From: Pyrenopolyporus hunteri
Lineage: Eukaryota; Ascomycota; Sordariomycetes; Xylariales; Hypoxylaceae
Direction: 5' to 3'
DNA: 64,000 nucleotides
Assembly (NCBI GenBank): GCA_902806595.1
Contig: CADCXC010000035.1
Span: 1,736,001 to 1,800,000 of the forward strand
Shown here: piece after piece, positions 1 to 12,349 of the stretch
How positions within the stretch are numbered: position 1 is the stretch's first letter
Layout: each line of letters begins with the position of its first letter
Position numbers and translations under genes: made by a program
The notes under the pieces: model-generated
What the model was told of the DNA's origin: nothing
Database searches by the model: none
Seen by the model: only the letters and a program-made list of their open reading frames with translations

Positions 1-1084
1 TCCCGTCATCTTGCTGACTTCCTCGGCGATCGCTTCGGCGAAGCCCTCGAAAGTGTTGATACCCGTACCGACCGCAGTTCCACCCTGAGCAAGCAATCTC
101 AGATCTGGTAGAGAGCTCTCAACTCGCTTGATGCCAAAATCTAACTGAGCAACATATCCCGAGAATTCTTGCGCCAATGTTAAGGGAGTGGCGTCTTGGA
201 GATGGGTTCGTCCAATCTTGATGATCTTCTTGGCTTCAAATTCATCCACCTTCTTCTGCAGAGCGTCCCGGAGGCTCTTAAGAGACGGCAGCAGCTCGCC
301 TTCGATCTCGAGAACGGCGGCGATGTGCATGACGGTGGGGAAAGTATCGTTAGAGGAGGCTGAGCGGTTGACGTGGTCGTTCGGGTGGACGGGCTTCTTT
401 GTGCCCATTGTGCCTCCGAGGATCTCGATAGCTCGGTTTGAGATGACTTCGTTGGCGTTCATGTTCGACTGGGTGCCGGAGCCGGTCTGCCAGACAACGA
501 GGGGGAAGTGGTCGATGAGCTTGAGGTCGGCCACCTCGGCGGCGGCTTGCTGGATGGCCTTGCCGATCTTCTCGTCTGTAATGATATGATCGAAAGCGTG
601 TAAGCCAATATCCCACCGTAGCGTAGTTAGAGAGTAATGCGCTCTAGGTAGATTGTGGCATACCAAGTCCGTATCGCATGTTGACGGTGGCGGCAGCGCC
701 CTTCAAAATACCGAATGCCTTGACGATCGGGGGAGGCATGCGATCTTGGGGCTGGTTGATGCGGAAGTTGGAGAGAGATCGCTGGGTCTGGGCTCCCCAA
801 TACTTGTCGGCGGGGACCTGGATTTCGCCAAAGGCGTCGCTCTCGGTTCTCGTGTTTGCGGCCATTCTTATCGATGTTGCGTGTAGGTGCCTCTGGAATT
901 GTAGGGAATGCGTCGGTTTGCTAGGGATATTGAGGCTGGAGCGGAAAGGTTTCGAGGTGGCATATGACGAGGTGGAGGAAGATGAGGAGAAGGCTTTGCA
1001 TGTGCAAAGAAGCCGAGGAGCAGTCCTCGGCCCAAGTAAGTTTCTAGCTTGGCCGCCGGCCGCAGCTCCCACCGATCGCAGCAT
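1..1084 (-). CDS. FUM1: Fumarate hydratase class II, mitochondrial/cytosolic (partial)
   Basis: Class II fumarase, which interconverts fumarate and malate in the TCA cycle. Exons are 1084-664 and 575-1 (open to the window edge); the 88-bp intron 663-576 has donor GTATGC and acceptor TACAG and joins GGACTTG to ACGAGAAG (phase 1). About 332 codons are visible; the C-terminal third, with the family signature loop, lies outside the window. The first ~72 residues form an Arg/Ser-rich, acid-poor presequence. The body then starts FGEIQVPADKYWGAQTQRS, followed by GSGTQSNMNANEV and the HPNDHVN-to-SSNDTFPT block, which are substrate-binding elements of the fumarase/aspartase superfamily. A second in-frame ATG (MAANTRTESDAF) just before the mature domain could start a cytosolic form. 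The ATG at 1084 was chosen because it is the first and gives the presequence. Confidence 0.97.
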
Positions 1085-2367
1085 GATTATTATTACTCTT
1101 AGTTATTTCTTTTTTTTATTACAGCGCGCAGTGGAACAACACACGTAATTGCCAGCTGTGGCTACGAGGACGTATGTCAACCGACGGATGCTGGGAAGAG
1201 ACGGTAAATATTTTGTTTTTAAAAAGGTCCGGTTAAATTTAAAGGACCTGTAGTGTCTTACTTTTTAAGGTTAAGAAGAAATCGCGAAGAAAGGAAGGGA
1301 GCGGAATAAAAACAAAATAAAAACCCTCAATGGGTTTTGAAGCTACTCCAGAAATTCCGGTGTCTGCCATCCGAACGGGAGCTCAGACAGGCGCAAAATG
1401 CTCCGGCTTTCCATTTGCCGGCCCGTCGCGAAATAGTAAGCGCCCAGTTTCCATTTGGCCATCTAGGTACCAGAGAGGTACCTAACTTACCCCTGCTGGG
1501 CGTCTCTTTAAGCGTGGGTGTTCGGCCCGGAAACGCCCGATCGGGGTAACGGGTTAGGTACCCTGTGTACCTCTTATATATGAGGTATACATGTACATGT
1601 AATAGTGAGGACTACCTACAACCTGATGTTAATCCATTGAACAATCCCATCGCTGCCTCTTAAAACAGTTAACGGCTTCTGGCAAGGATATTAGGACAAT
1701 GGCTTGTATTGCTAATACTCAATTGTATTGCGCATATGTATTTACTTCTGTATCTTTTATGTAATTAGAGGCTCAGGGGTATTATAACAGTCAACAAGTT
1801 AACACAATCGACGAAGAGAAAAAGGGGGGAACACAAGCATGAAATAGCTAAGCTAATAAACAATGATGTCCCACTGCCTAGTACAAACCGTCCTCATGCG
1901 AACCCTATGGACTGGAGAGCAGATTTTCTTTTGTTTTTGTCTTTTTTTTTTTTGTCTTTTTTCTGGTTAGGAACCACACCCATCATCAGCATACCAACCC
2001 CGCCTACCGCAGCTTCGTGTAGCATCGGGCTAGGGAATCCGCCACTTGACAAGTCTGCTCACAACCACCGCCATCGATTTCATCCCAACTTGTAAAGAAA
2101 AGATAAACCTTAGAGGAGAAAGTTTATCCCCTCGTAAAGGTCCCAGTTCGCCCGATCTCTTAGTGATGGTGCCGTCATCCAGACCCCTTCGCAGCCGTGT
2201 CCAGGAAGTTGTCAAAAGCCTAGAAAGCCACTTATTAACAGATGCGAGGGCGTAAGGGGGGAGGGTGTTGTCGGTCTAATTCTTGCGCCACTCAAGAAAC
2301 TCCTCGGTCCCGATCCAACACAAACCGCCATATCAAATAGGGGTCCAAATATCCTAGCTGGACAATC
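1085..2367. other. Intergenic: fumarase promoter side and kinase 3' flank
   Basis: No convincing gene. The side next to 1084 is the fumarase promoter. It contains T- and A-rich tracts (around 1107-1125 and 1935-1960) and copies of the degenerate TACCTAGGTA-type repeat between about 1464 and 1600. Short open frames here lack family similarity or coding-like composition. Confidence 0.6.
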
Positions 2368-5300
2368 TCACGCGTTGAGCGTCCTGATCATCATCTTGGC
2401 CTTGTACTTGTCAACGACGAGGAGACCTCGTGAGTTGAAAACGTCGTTCATGGTGTCTATCACTTTGTTGAACGTGCTAGCCGCTCCACGTTCCTGTATG
2501 AATCGAACAATGGACAGCTTATTACGTTTGCCGTGCTCAATCACCGTCATTACCTCCGCTGCGAAGGTGGCTTCCTTCAGGTAGAGCTCTGTAGCGACCC
2601 GTCGTCAGTAATCCCTTCATGTATGGACCTCGCTTACGCGGAGCTAGATCATACTACTTACCGTTCTGCTTAGCAACTCGTGCAAACACGATGTTTCGCT
2701 CTTTGTTGACCACAATATCCCTTATGCCGTAAGAGCGCCACTCCCTCAGTATAAAAGCGATCTCCTGTCTTACACGGTACTTGGGGAGCGAGAAGCAAAG
2801 GTATCTAGTGGCAGGTTTGACCCGGAAAAAGCGAGCCAGCCAACTCTGCTGCGGATCGATGACGCGGCCCAGGGCTTTGTCGTTCGATTTCTTACCCTGA
2901 AGCTGCTGAGACGAACGGCCGAACGTGCCAGCAGGCTCGGGGCTGGGGGAATCTTCGCGATCAGATTCTGTATCTGCTGTTAGTTTCCGCATGACGTACT
3001 AGTGGTTACGGGATGACTTACCTGCGATTGAGAGTCTGTACTGACGCTGTTCTTTGCTTCCGCGCCAGAAAGCGAACGGGAAACTTTTCTTCTTTGCCGG
3101 CAGCGAGGCTAGACCGGTAGACGAGTTGGTTTCCATGTGGCTGAGCTCGTCCGTGTTAGCCGAGCTGGAACGGTTGAAGAGTCCATCTTTGTCCTTAGAA
3201 CCGCGCTTGAACCACGACGACTTCTTCTTGACGGTGGCGGCGGAACTCTCTCGGTTTAACACTGCGATTTCCTCAGAAACCGAGTCTTTCTTCCCACCCG
3301 CCATATACTGCTGACGAAGGGATAGTCCCAACCCCGCCTGCACATTCACTTCTGTATTCAGAGATGACTCCTTGCGCACTTTGGCAGTCGTTGGTGCCGT
3401 GGTTTTGCCACGTCGATTGGACGGGGAATCCACGAAGCGTATTGTCTCCCTGTGCTGGGCTAGGTGCTCTAATCCTTCAACTTCATCTTCCCGCGTGTAA
3501 CGAGCTGCCGAAGATTCGGCAGGTGCCGAAACAACTCGCGCTTTATTGTAATCTTCATAGGAATCGTCTTCCCTCGATACCTCATTGATAGATGGTAAGG
3601 GGATTGTGTCTTTGCCCCATTGCGTGCTATACTGAGAATAGATGGGAGCTGAGGCAATTCTACGTTCTTTTTCCGACTTCCCATATGACCCCTCGGATCG
3701 ACTGGGTTTGTGGAACTGCGAAGCCGCCTTCTCTGCCTGTCCAGCGGATTCAAGGCTACTGCCTCGAACTCGTTCAGCTCTTTTCTTAGCTGTCACATAC
3801 TCGTGCATGTCCGAATCATTAGGCTCATCGGGAAGCGGGCGGGAATCCCACCCGTGTATGACGACGTTCGGTTCTGTTGCCCCCTGGACAGCTGGGGTCG
3901 GTGTGCCCGTGGGAGTTGAGTTAGCCCGTATATCCGAGATTGACGGCTCGAATAGATTCTCGCTCAGACTGGATTCTAGGCTTAGTAAAGTGCTGTTGAA
4001 TGCATCATCACAGTCCTTCGCAATAATACTGCTAAAATGGCGTAACTCCTCGTTCCAGCTCGCACCATCGTCCTTACCCTGGGAAACGTCTTTCGCAGAT
4101 TGTGTGTTAGAACGATTTCTTTCGGAACTCTTAGGCGCACTAGCATCCGCGCTGGAATCTAGAAGGGTCGAGCTTTTCCGGTCGTGGCTAACGTCGCGGA
4201 CTCCTACGCTGGTAGAGCGGCGCGCTGCGTCGCCTTTGTCAACCGTAGGCTTGTGGGCGTGTAAAAAGTCAACTCCTCGCTTGCGACGCGAGGCTGAGCG
4301 CTTATAGGAAACCTCCTCGCCGCTCTTGATAGAGTTTAGAGAACGGCGGGTGTCTCGTGAAGTAGTCGGCGCTTTCGTGTGTCGTCCGCTCTTGGCACGT
4401 CGCGAATGCGTCGAACTGGTTTTGACCGAGCCGCTACGAACGCTCGGGGCCTTAGAGGTTCGCGTGGATGTGGTGCCGTTGCGGTGAATTACGATCTTTG
4501 CCCGACTAGCGACAACATCATCCATGACACGAGACGCTTTATACGGATCGTAACTTTTGATAGTGGCGCCACCATCCGTAGATGACGTCTCAAGCACCTC
4601 TCCATTTTCATCCGTAGGAATATTAGAGATCACAGTGAATCGCGACATGGATCGCCCATGCTGGGCTGGAAACTCGAGTGTCGAGTATTTCTTCGCCCAG
4701 GTAGCGTGCTGCAGATGGTGATAGTCACTGGCCGAAGAGGTCATAGCGGTACCGTAGTTTTCCAGTCTCTTTTCTCTGTAATCACAGAGGAGCCGGTAGA
4801 AGAGCTTGAAATCGTTTTCCCTGGCCGCTAAGGTTAGCATGAACGATCTGAAATAGTCCCGATAGAACATACCCCTCGTTTACCAACTTCGTAGCTAGTT
4901 CCTTCTCGCTGTACGTATGCCATATGGATTTCAACTGTCTCAGAGTCTGCATATCGAGCTCGTCGACGGGGACTGGGTCGTAGCGAGCGCCTTGTCTGAA
5001 GTCATGAGTCCGGTCTACGTTGTTGAGGTCGTCTAGGTAATCGTGCCGGCTAACTAAGGTGTGCTGCCAAATCTCCGGGGCGGATATGCGCGCATCCGGG
5101 TCCACCTCTAGCATCCTCGTAATTAAGTTCTTGGCCTCGGGGGAAAGGTAGGACGGCAAATCGTACATCCCTTTTTGGATCTTCCCAAGGAGTCGCGGAA
5201 CATGGTCGTCGTTAAATGGAAGGTAATTGCAAAGACAAGCGTACAATATTACCCCAAGGCTCCATAGGTCCACCTTGTCACCTCGGTAGCATCCTACACC

Positions 5301-6279
5301 GATGAGTTCGGGAGCAGCATAGTGCGGGCTTCCGCAGGATGTTTTCAGCATATGGTATGGGCTCTGGTGTATAGCCGACATGCCGAAGTCGGTGACCTTG
5401 ATCTGATAATCGCTAGTAAGGAGTATGTTCTCTGGTTTGAGATCGCGATGGCAGATGTTGAAGGAGTGGACGTATTCTAAGGCGCTAAGGATCTGACGAA
5501 AGAAGAACATGGTCTCGGCCTCGGATAAGCGCCCGCGTCTGGCAAGATGCCCGTAGAAATCACCCTGTTCCACATACTCGATAACAAGATAACTAAACCT
5601 AGTGTTAACGATCAGGTCTCCAAATGTGAGATTGCGTGACTTACATTTCCGAACGGTTTTCCCAGATGTCGTACAGCTTCACGATATTGGGATGGTCGAT
5701 CAGCTTCATGATAGCAACCTCTCTCTCAATGGCGAATGGAATGCGTTTCTGAGTCTTGTACTCTTCGCGGGTACGATCCCACTTATCTAGGGCAGCTATG
5801 CTTCCAGGCTGCATCATCTCGTCGCAGTTTCGGGAGAGAATCTTCACGGCGGCAGTCTCTTCAGTGACATTATGTCTCACCAGCCGTACTCTAGCAGCGG
5901 AACCGTTACCTAGAGTCTTACCAAGCTTCCAAGGCCCGATATGGGTCTTGTGGCGTCTATTGCTGGGAGTAGCGCTCGTAGTTGAGACTTGAGAGTCTCG
6001 CTTGGTGGGTTCCTGGGAATCTTGTACGATTGCCGAGGTGCGCGGATTGGCGCTGCTGGGAGCTTGAGAGCTATCACGCTTTGTAGTACCATTTGAATCG
6101 GCATGCTGGCGCGAAGTGTTGTTGGTAGGATGGGCCCTCAACGGGTCGGGCTGCGTAACCCGAGGCTGAGGTTGGCTCGGTTTGAGAGGTTTAGTCGAGG
6201 CCGCATTGTTCACTCGAGAGGTTGCATCGCCGAGAGGTGTGCGAGAGGACCGGGATGACGGCCCACGACGATCAGCCAT
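2368..6279 (-). CDS. Hsl1/Gin4/Kcc4-family (Nim1-related) serine/threonine protein kinase
   Basis: Exons 6279-5645, 5592-4873, 4820-3022, 2976-2662 and 2588-2368; introns of 52, 52, 45 and 73 bp; total 3690 nt, 1229 aa. The frame stays open through all five exons. After a Ser/Thr-rich N-terminus, the kinase domain runs from about residue 115 to 400: glycine loop LGNGSAARVRL, AAVKIL lysine, HRDLKPEN, DFG, and the activation segment LKTSCGSPHYAAPE typical of the Nim1/AMPK-related group. The middle is long, basic, Ser-rich and probably disordered. The last ~110 residues (FAEVMTVIEHGKRNKLSIV region, ending in RTLNA) resemble the KA1-type membrane-binding tail of Gin4/Hsl1 kinases. By family, such kinases act at septins and relay morphogenesis checkpoints to Wee1. 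The start is the first ATG (6279); the open frame extends two codons upstream only through a TTG. Assignment within Hsl1/Gin4/Kcc4 is not resolved. Confidence 0.92.
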
Positions 6280-7959
6280 CTCCAAGGCCGTCCAAGGTTA
6301 TGAAAGGGATACTAGAACATATAAGTTCTAATTGAATGATCAGGTGTTCAATTGGGGGGTACGAGGAGCAACCAAAACAACAGAACGGTACGGGATGCAG
6401 CGTGGGTTGAGAACGATGAACTATGTAACTAAATGCCGGGAAGGGAAAAGGCCCCGTGTTGAAGGTGCGGCGAAGTTGACGATGAGAAAAAGAGTGGTAG
6501 GCACGGTTGCGCGTTGGAAAACCCAAAAGTTGCAAGCGTGTCCGAGTCCCAGAAGGGGGAAAACGAGTGAACCGGTCTTGAAGGGTTTAGAAAAAGTACG
6601 GAAGTAAAGAGGTAAAAGTAAAGAGGTAAAGAAGATGTGCTCTACCACTGGACGAAGAATAAATATGTACGTTACGTTGCTGGGTAAGAAAAGCGTAGAT
6701 GAGGTAAGGTAAGGTAAGGTACCTAAGGCGAGGTAAGGTACCTACCTAAATGGGTAGTGGGTAGGTTGTAGGCAAATGTGTTTTCTTGGTTTGTTTGCTT
6801 GATGTAATATGATGGGCGATAGTGGACGACGACGAGCGTGTGAAGATGTAGGTCGGGTCGGGTTGAGTGAATGGGTTTGAGTCGAGGAATACGACTTGAT
6901 GTTTTACAACGGACGCGTCGAAAAAGTTGCGAGGCGATTGGAGCTACATGTCCCCTCTGGCGTAGGTATGGAAGGAGCGGGAGCTACCTTACCTTGCGTA
7001 CCCGTACCTACCTACATACCAGGTACCTTCGCACGTTGTCCTAGGAGACAATCCTAAAGTCGGGGCTGGGCAATTGCCGTCTTTTTTTTTAATTTCTATC
7101 CTCGCACGTATTTTATGGCGGAACGCTTGGGCTGTATGTAGTTGGTACCAGATGTACATCGTCGACATCTTCGATGTTCTCACTGCACCAAATGCAACAC
7201 ATATCTGGCGCGCAGGATACATCGTCCTCCCTACGATATCGAATTGGAAAGATCCCTATTTCTAGATTAGTGGCTGCTACTATTTATTTATAGTGATAAG
7301 ACTAAATCTAAGTCTATCTCAAGGGGAAAGAGGGCTATATGCTCCTAGGAAACTTGGTGTCCTTGCGATGGGCAACAAGACAGCGGGTAATTAGATCAAA
7401 CAATAACAATCACGGTAGGTTTGAATCAGGGCGGCGAGGGTATATAGCCATAAGTAATGTACATTGTAGCCACATCTATTGAAAATGTATTCGAATCGAA
7501 TATAGAACGGGCAATAGCAGAGATAAGTCTGGGTATGTGATAGAGGTAGAAGTCGAGAAGCGTCGTTGGAAAATACAGGGATGGATGAGGCCCGGTGGGG
7601 AAGTTCGAGCCGCTTAAGTTACTGGAGCTGGAGTTAGCCCCACGAAGGTACGGGGGTACATAATAAATTACCTAATTAGGAAGTTTCTTATCTTAGCTTA
7701 AGGTACCTCCCCCCACCTGTAGCCTGTAAAACGCGTCCACTTTCCCGAGTTATCTCTAAGACCGCGTTTTCGGCCTGCTAAATATTAAATATCAAGAGAG
7801 GTAATACCTGACAATTTCATCATGTTACCACTTCCATTAGAATTTTGACGAGTATCGTATATCGGTCGCCCTTCTATTCAAAATCCGCCCGACCTAAGCG
7901 CCCGGAACTCCTTTAGGCGATTCCTTAATTTGGTTGACGGTCTATCCGCTCCCCTAACC
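6280..7959. promoter_or_regulatory. Divergent promoter region, kinase / SMC5
   Basis: A 1.7-kb shared upstream region of the minus-strand kinase and plus-strand SMC5. It contains a cluster of AGGTA/TACCT repeats (about 6700-6770 and 6985-7035) and an AT-rich stretch near 7260-7320. No gene was recognised; a short open frame opposite the kinase start (6332-6607) has no recognisable features. Confidence 0.6.
6700..6770. repeat. AGGTA / TACCTAGG short-repeat cluster
   Basis: GGTAA units repeat in tandem (GAGGTAAGGTAAGGTAAGGT), followed by TACCTAAGG and TACCTACCTA. This is one of the densest copies of a degenerate repeat scattered through nearly every intergenic region of the window. Confidence 0.7.
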
Positions 7960-10900
7960 ATGCCGTCTTTCGATCCCCGCCGTCGGTCGAGAGCCCGCTT
8001 TGAAGAAGGGAGCGACGAGCAGACCTTATTTTCGGATTCGCCGAAGCGGCAAAGACGTGAGGAAAATAGAAATGGAAATGGCGTCATATCGGAGGAAGAT
8101 GAGGATGATACAAATAACCGGGCTATTCCGCGAGGGAAACGAGTAAAGAGCTCTTCGCACGCCCGTCACGATAACAGCGCGGGAGAGTTCCAGACTGGTG
8201 CGATAGTGCGGGTTCTAGTCGAAAATTTCGTCACCTACGAACATGCCGAGTTTAATCCCGGCCCCAATCTCAATATGGTCATCGGCCCAAACGGTACTGG
8301 CAAGAGTTCCCTAGTCTGTGCCATCTGTCTGGGTCTAGGCTTCCACCCAAGGCATCTCGGTCGAGCAAGCAACATGGGGGAGTTTGTCAAGCACGGGAAA
8401 GAAACCGCGATAGTCGAAATCGAGCTGCAAAGTCGACCGGGCGAGCGAGCCAACCACGTAATCCGCCTACAGATTCGCAAGGAAGACAACAAGACAAAGT
8501 GGTGGCTCAACGGGAAAGAGAGCACCCATCAGGCTGTGAGGAACCTCACAAATGATTTGCGCATCCAAATAGACAACCTCTGCCAATTCCTACCCCAGGA
8601 CAGGGTCGCCGAATTCGCCGGTCTTACTCCCGTACAACTTCTCCACGAGACGCTACGAGCGGCGGCGCCTGAGCAGATGATCGACTGGCACAACCAGCTG
8701 AAGGAGCTTCACAGGAAACACAAGGAGGTGAAATCCAGACTCGAGGCGTGCGCCGAGACCCTAAAAGGCCACGAAACGCGCCAACAGGGGTCACAGGCCG
8801 ATGTAGACAGGCTCCGCGAAAGAGAGGCAATCCAGAAGAAGATCCAAGACCTCCACAGTGCTCGTGCCATTGCCGAGTACAACACCCTTCGTCGCGTAGT
8901 TAGTGAAGCAAAACAGAGAAATAAAGAAGCTATCAAGAGGCTGCAGGAACTGGAAGAAGCCTGCGGGCCCGCCCTACAGGCCGTCAATCGGAAGGAGGAA
9001 TATCGACAACAGGTCGAGGTTGTCGTTGCGGAACGAAAGAATGCCCTGAGGAATGCCGAGGCGGTATGCGACCGATTTTTGCAGACTATCGAGGCCCAAG
9101 AAGAGCAGATCAAGCATCTTCAAAACAAGAAAAATGCGGAGGACGGTTCCCACAACTCCAAGCGGGCTGAGCTTCAAAGGATACGCAGGACAATTACCGA
9201 GCTCGAGGCTAAACTGCAGAATAAACCCCCGGAGTTCATTGCCGCCGATTGGAACCAGAAGATTGTAAGTGATAGCGTCTCTGTTCCCGATGATGTTCTA
9301 CTACTGACAGTCATAAACCTAGCGTCAACAAGAGCATATACTACGCGAGAACGAGGCGGAAAAACGTACGCTCCGTAACGAATTCGAAGAGTTGAAGGAA
9401 AATAATCTCAGAAAAATGGACGAGAAGCAGAGGCGTGAAAAAGACCTAGAAGCTCTAAATTCCCAGGACGGCCAGAAATTTGCCCACCTGAGAAAGGTCC
9501 ACCCCGATGCTGCGAAGGGTTGGGAATGGCTCCAGGAGCACCAGGATGAGTTTGAGAAAGAGGTTTTTGGCCCCCCGATGCTCACTTGTTCAATCACGAA
9601 TCAGCAGTACTCGGATCAAATCCAGGGACTGCTCGCCGCTGAAGACTTCTTCTGCTTCACCTGCCAGACGCGAAACGACCACAAGAAGCTAAGCGCGCAA
9701 TTTTTTGGGAAAATGGGCATTTCGGTGACGGTTCGGACCTGCGGGAGCGAGTTCGCCTCGTTTCGACCGCCCTTCCCTAAGGAGCAAATTCGCGAGATGG
9801 GTCTCGACGCATATGCCATCGAGTATCTGGAGGGTCCGGAGCCCGTCCTCGCGATGCTCTGCTCCGAGAAGAAACTGCACACTTCTGGGGTTGCTCTTCG
9901 GGACGTTAGTGTCGACCAGTACGAGCAGATAGCGAACTGCGAGAGAATAACGAGCTGGGCCGCCGGCCCCTTACTATATCGTATTACTAGGCGCAGAGAA
10001 TACGGCGGCGCGACATCGACCTCGACGAAGAAGATTATGCGCGGCCGGTTTTGGACAGATCAACCGGTTGACCACGCCGAAAGGGCTGCGATACAGCAGC
10101 AGATCGACGAATTAAACGACGAGATCCAAGAGATTAGAGCACAAGGACAAGAGAGTAAGAAACGGATCAAGGAGATAGAAGAGGCTGAGGAACCAATCCG
10201 AGAACAAATAGTAAGTGCTCGTGTTAGTCGGCTTGGTTTTCTAGGGTTCTAACAAACTCGAAGGACGCACTGAGAAGAGAGAAGAACGAGCTGCAGAAGG
10301 CTGCTACGCTGTATGCAACGCTCGGAGATAAAATCGGTGAGTAGAACACCGTTAGATGAGCTGTGTTATAGACTAATAAATCATAGCTACTGAGAAGAAG
10401 GCCCTGGAAAGCACGCAAAAAGATCTCGCGGAGTGTCGGGAGAGAATGTTTGCATATAGCGCTCAAGAGGACCAACTTATCATCAAGAAAGCTAAGTCCG
10501 TATTGCAGCACCAGGAGCAGCTCTATCAGATCCGCGACGCCCACCAAGCGCTGCTTGAGGCTCAGATTCGCCTCATCGAGGCGGAGTCAGATGTGAAGGG
10601 TCTAGAGGATCAGAATGCTAGTATTAAACAACAGCTTGACGAGAAGAAAGCCGAGATCATTACCGCAAAAGCTGAGATAGAGAAGATGAGAGCCGAAGCA
10701 TCAACCGCTAGACGTAAAGTGGAAGAAGCCGTCGATGACGGCGGTGGCGAGCGGCTTCAGTACTTGAACGGCCTGGCGGAGGATAAAACTGCCGAGGATA
10801 TCGACCACGAGATCGGCGCCGAGTCTACTAAACTCGAGCTCATCCACGGGGTCGATCCGGCTATCTTACGACAATACGAGAAGCGCGCACAGGATATTCA

Positions 10901-11566
10901 GGAGCTGGCTCGCAAGAAGGAGGAGTTAAATGCCAAGCTTGAGACATACGCTAGAAAGATGAAGCAGATCATGGAGCAGTGGGAGCCCGGCGTCGACGAA
11001 GTCATCGGGAAGATCAACGACGCCTTCAGCTACAACTTCGAGCAGATCAACTGCGCGGGCGAAGTCGGCATCCACAAGGACGAGGACTTTGAGCAGTGGG
11101 CCATCGAGATCAAGGTCAAATTCCGGTAAGTTCTTCCCATCTCCCTTCCCTAAGTCGCCAGCCAACTAACATCACCCACCCTCGCAGCGAAAACGAGACC
11201 CTCCAACAGCTCAACCAGCACCGGCAATCGGGCGGCGAGCGGGCGGTGTCGACCATCTTCTACCTGATGGCGCTGCAGTCGATGGCGCAGGCGCCGTTCC
11301 GCGTCGTCGACGAGATCAACCAGGGCATGGACCCGCGCAACGAGCGCATGGTGCACGAGCGCATGGTCGAGATCGCCTGCCGCGAGCACACCAGCCAGTA
11401 CTTCCTCATCACCCCCAAGCTGCTCACCGGCCTGCGCTACGACGAGCGCATGCGCGTCCTCTGCATCGCTTCCGGCGAGCACATGCCCCCCGCCCAGGAC
11501 GCCAAGAGGCTCGACTTCGCCCGCCTCGTCAAGATCCAGCGCCGCCTGGTGCCGTCTGCTGCGTAG
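7960..11566 (+). CDS. SMC5: Structural maintenance of chromosomes protein 5
   Basis: Core ATPase subunit of the Smc5/6 complex (DNA repair, replication-fork stability). Exons 7960-9264, 9323-10210, 10264-10336, 10387-11125 and 11188-11566; introns 58, 53, 50 and 62 bp; 3384 nt, 1127 aa, normal for Smc5. The Walker A motif GPNGTGKSS is at about residues 109-117. Two long coiled-coil arms flank a central hinge region (around the LTCSITNQQYSDQIQGLL segment). The C-terminal ATPase half has signature QSGGERAVST and Walker B-type FRVVDEINQGMDP. Pairing with Smc6 and Nse1-4 is known for the family and is not seen here. The ATG at 7960 was chosen; the frame continues ten codons upstream only to a TTG. 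The last exon is visibly more GC-rich than the rest. It is convergent with the aldehyde dehydrogenase downstream. Confidence 0.97.
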
Positions 11567-12349
11567 CGAGGGTGGAGGCGCGGGGGGCTTTGAGATTACT
11601 GCCTACTATTACTACTACCTACGTATAGGAGTAGTTGTTTCTTTTTGGTCTGCGCCATCGCCGCTGTCTCTGGGTGTGCTTTCACATACTGCCCCTCACA
11701 GGGTCTACGATTTTCGTATCTGCGTAATAGGGGCGTGATGAGGACCTAGGTAGGTACATCATTCACGTTCCCTTAGGAGTTTCGGCGGATACGGATAGGC
11801 GGTAGGCCGGACGCGCCAGGCATTCTAGCCTACCTACCTAGGTACCGAGGGAGTATAATCAAAGGGTATAAAAAGGGACGGAGGCGAGGGATATAAGGAA
11901 AAGCATAGACACCTGGTACCTAGATACCTACCTAGGTATCTAGGTAGGTATGTAAATGTTACTGCATGATACTCTAGAGAGAGCTGCCTATCTGATACCT
12001 AACGAACGCATTTACGGTTAAGTCAGTGCGTGAGTGTGTATAATGCCCTTCGATATAACTTAACTATCATGGTTCCACGTGTCCCTTAATACGTAATATC
12101 GTAATAGGAGAAGTTTGTAAGATCGAAACGAAATAGTAAGCCTGGCTGACGCTATTGTAACTCCAAGCAAGTAGTACAATTTATACGATTAAGATTATAT
12201 AGAGTACCTACCGAGGGTAGACACATATAGGGGTATCTAAGTATGCAGACGCTCGCTCTTATAGATGTTCCCTTCGCGGTTCTTATTTATTTATCTTTCC
12301 TTCCCTCCACCCTTCCCCTGTGTACTTCCCACCGCCGCCACTGTATGCT
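11567..12349. repeat. Convergent intergenic region rich in TACCTAGGTA repeats
   Basis: Lies between the 3' ends of SMC5 and the aldehyde dehydrogenase. From about 11739 to 11950 it holds many overlapping copies of CCTAGGTA/TACCTACC, several of them perfect palindromes. No coding region was recognised. Confidence 0.65.

Noticed and set aside
7930..7960. Upstream extension of SMC5 by ten codons
   Set aside because: The extension begins at TTG; the first ATG is at 7960 and gives a normal N-terminus.
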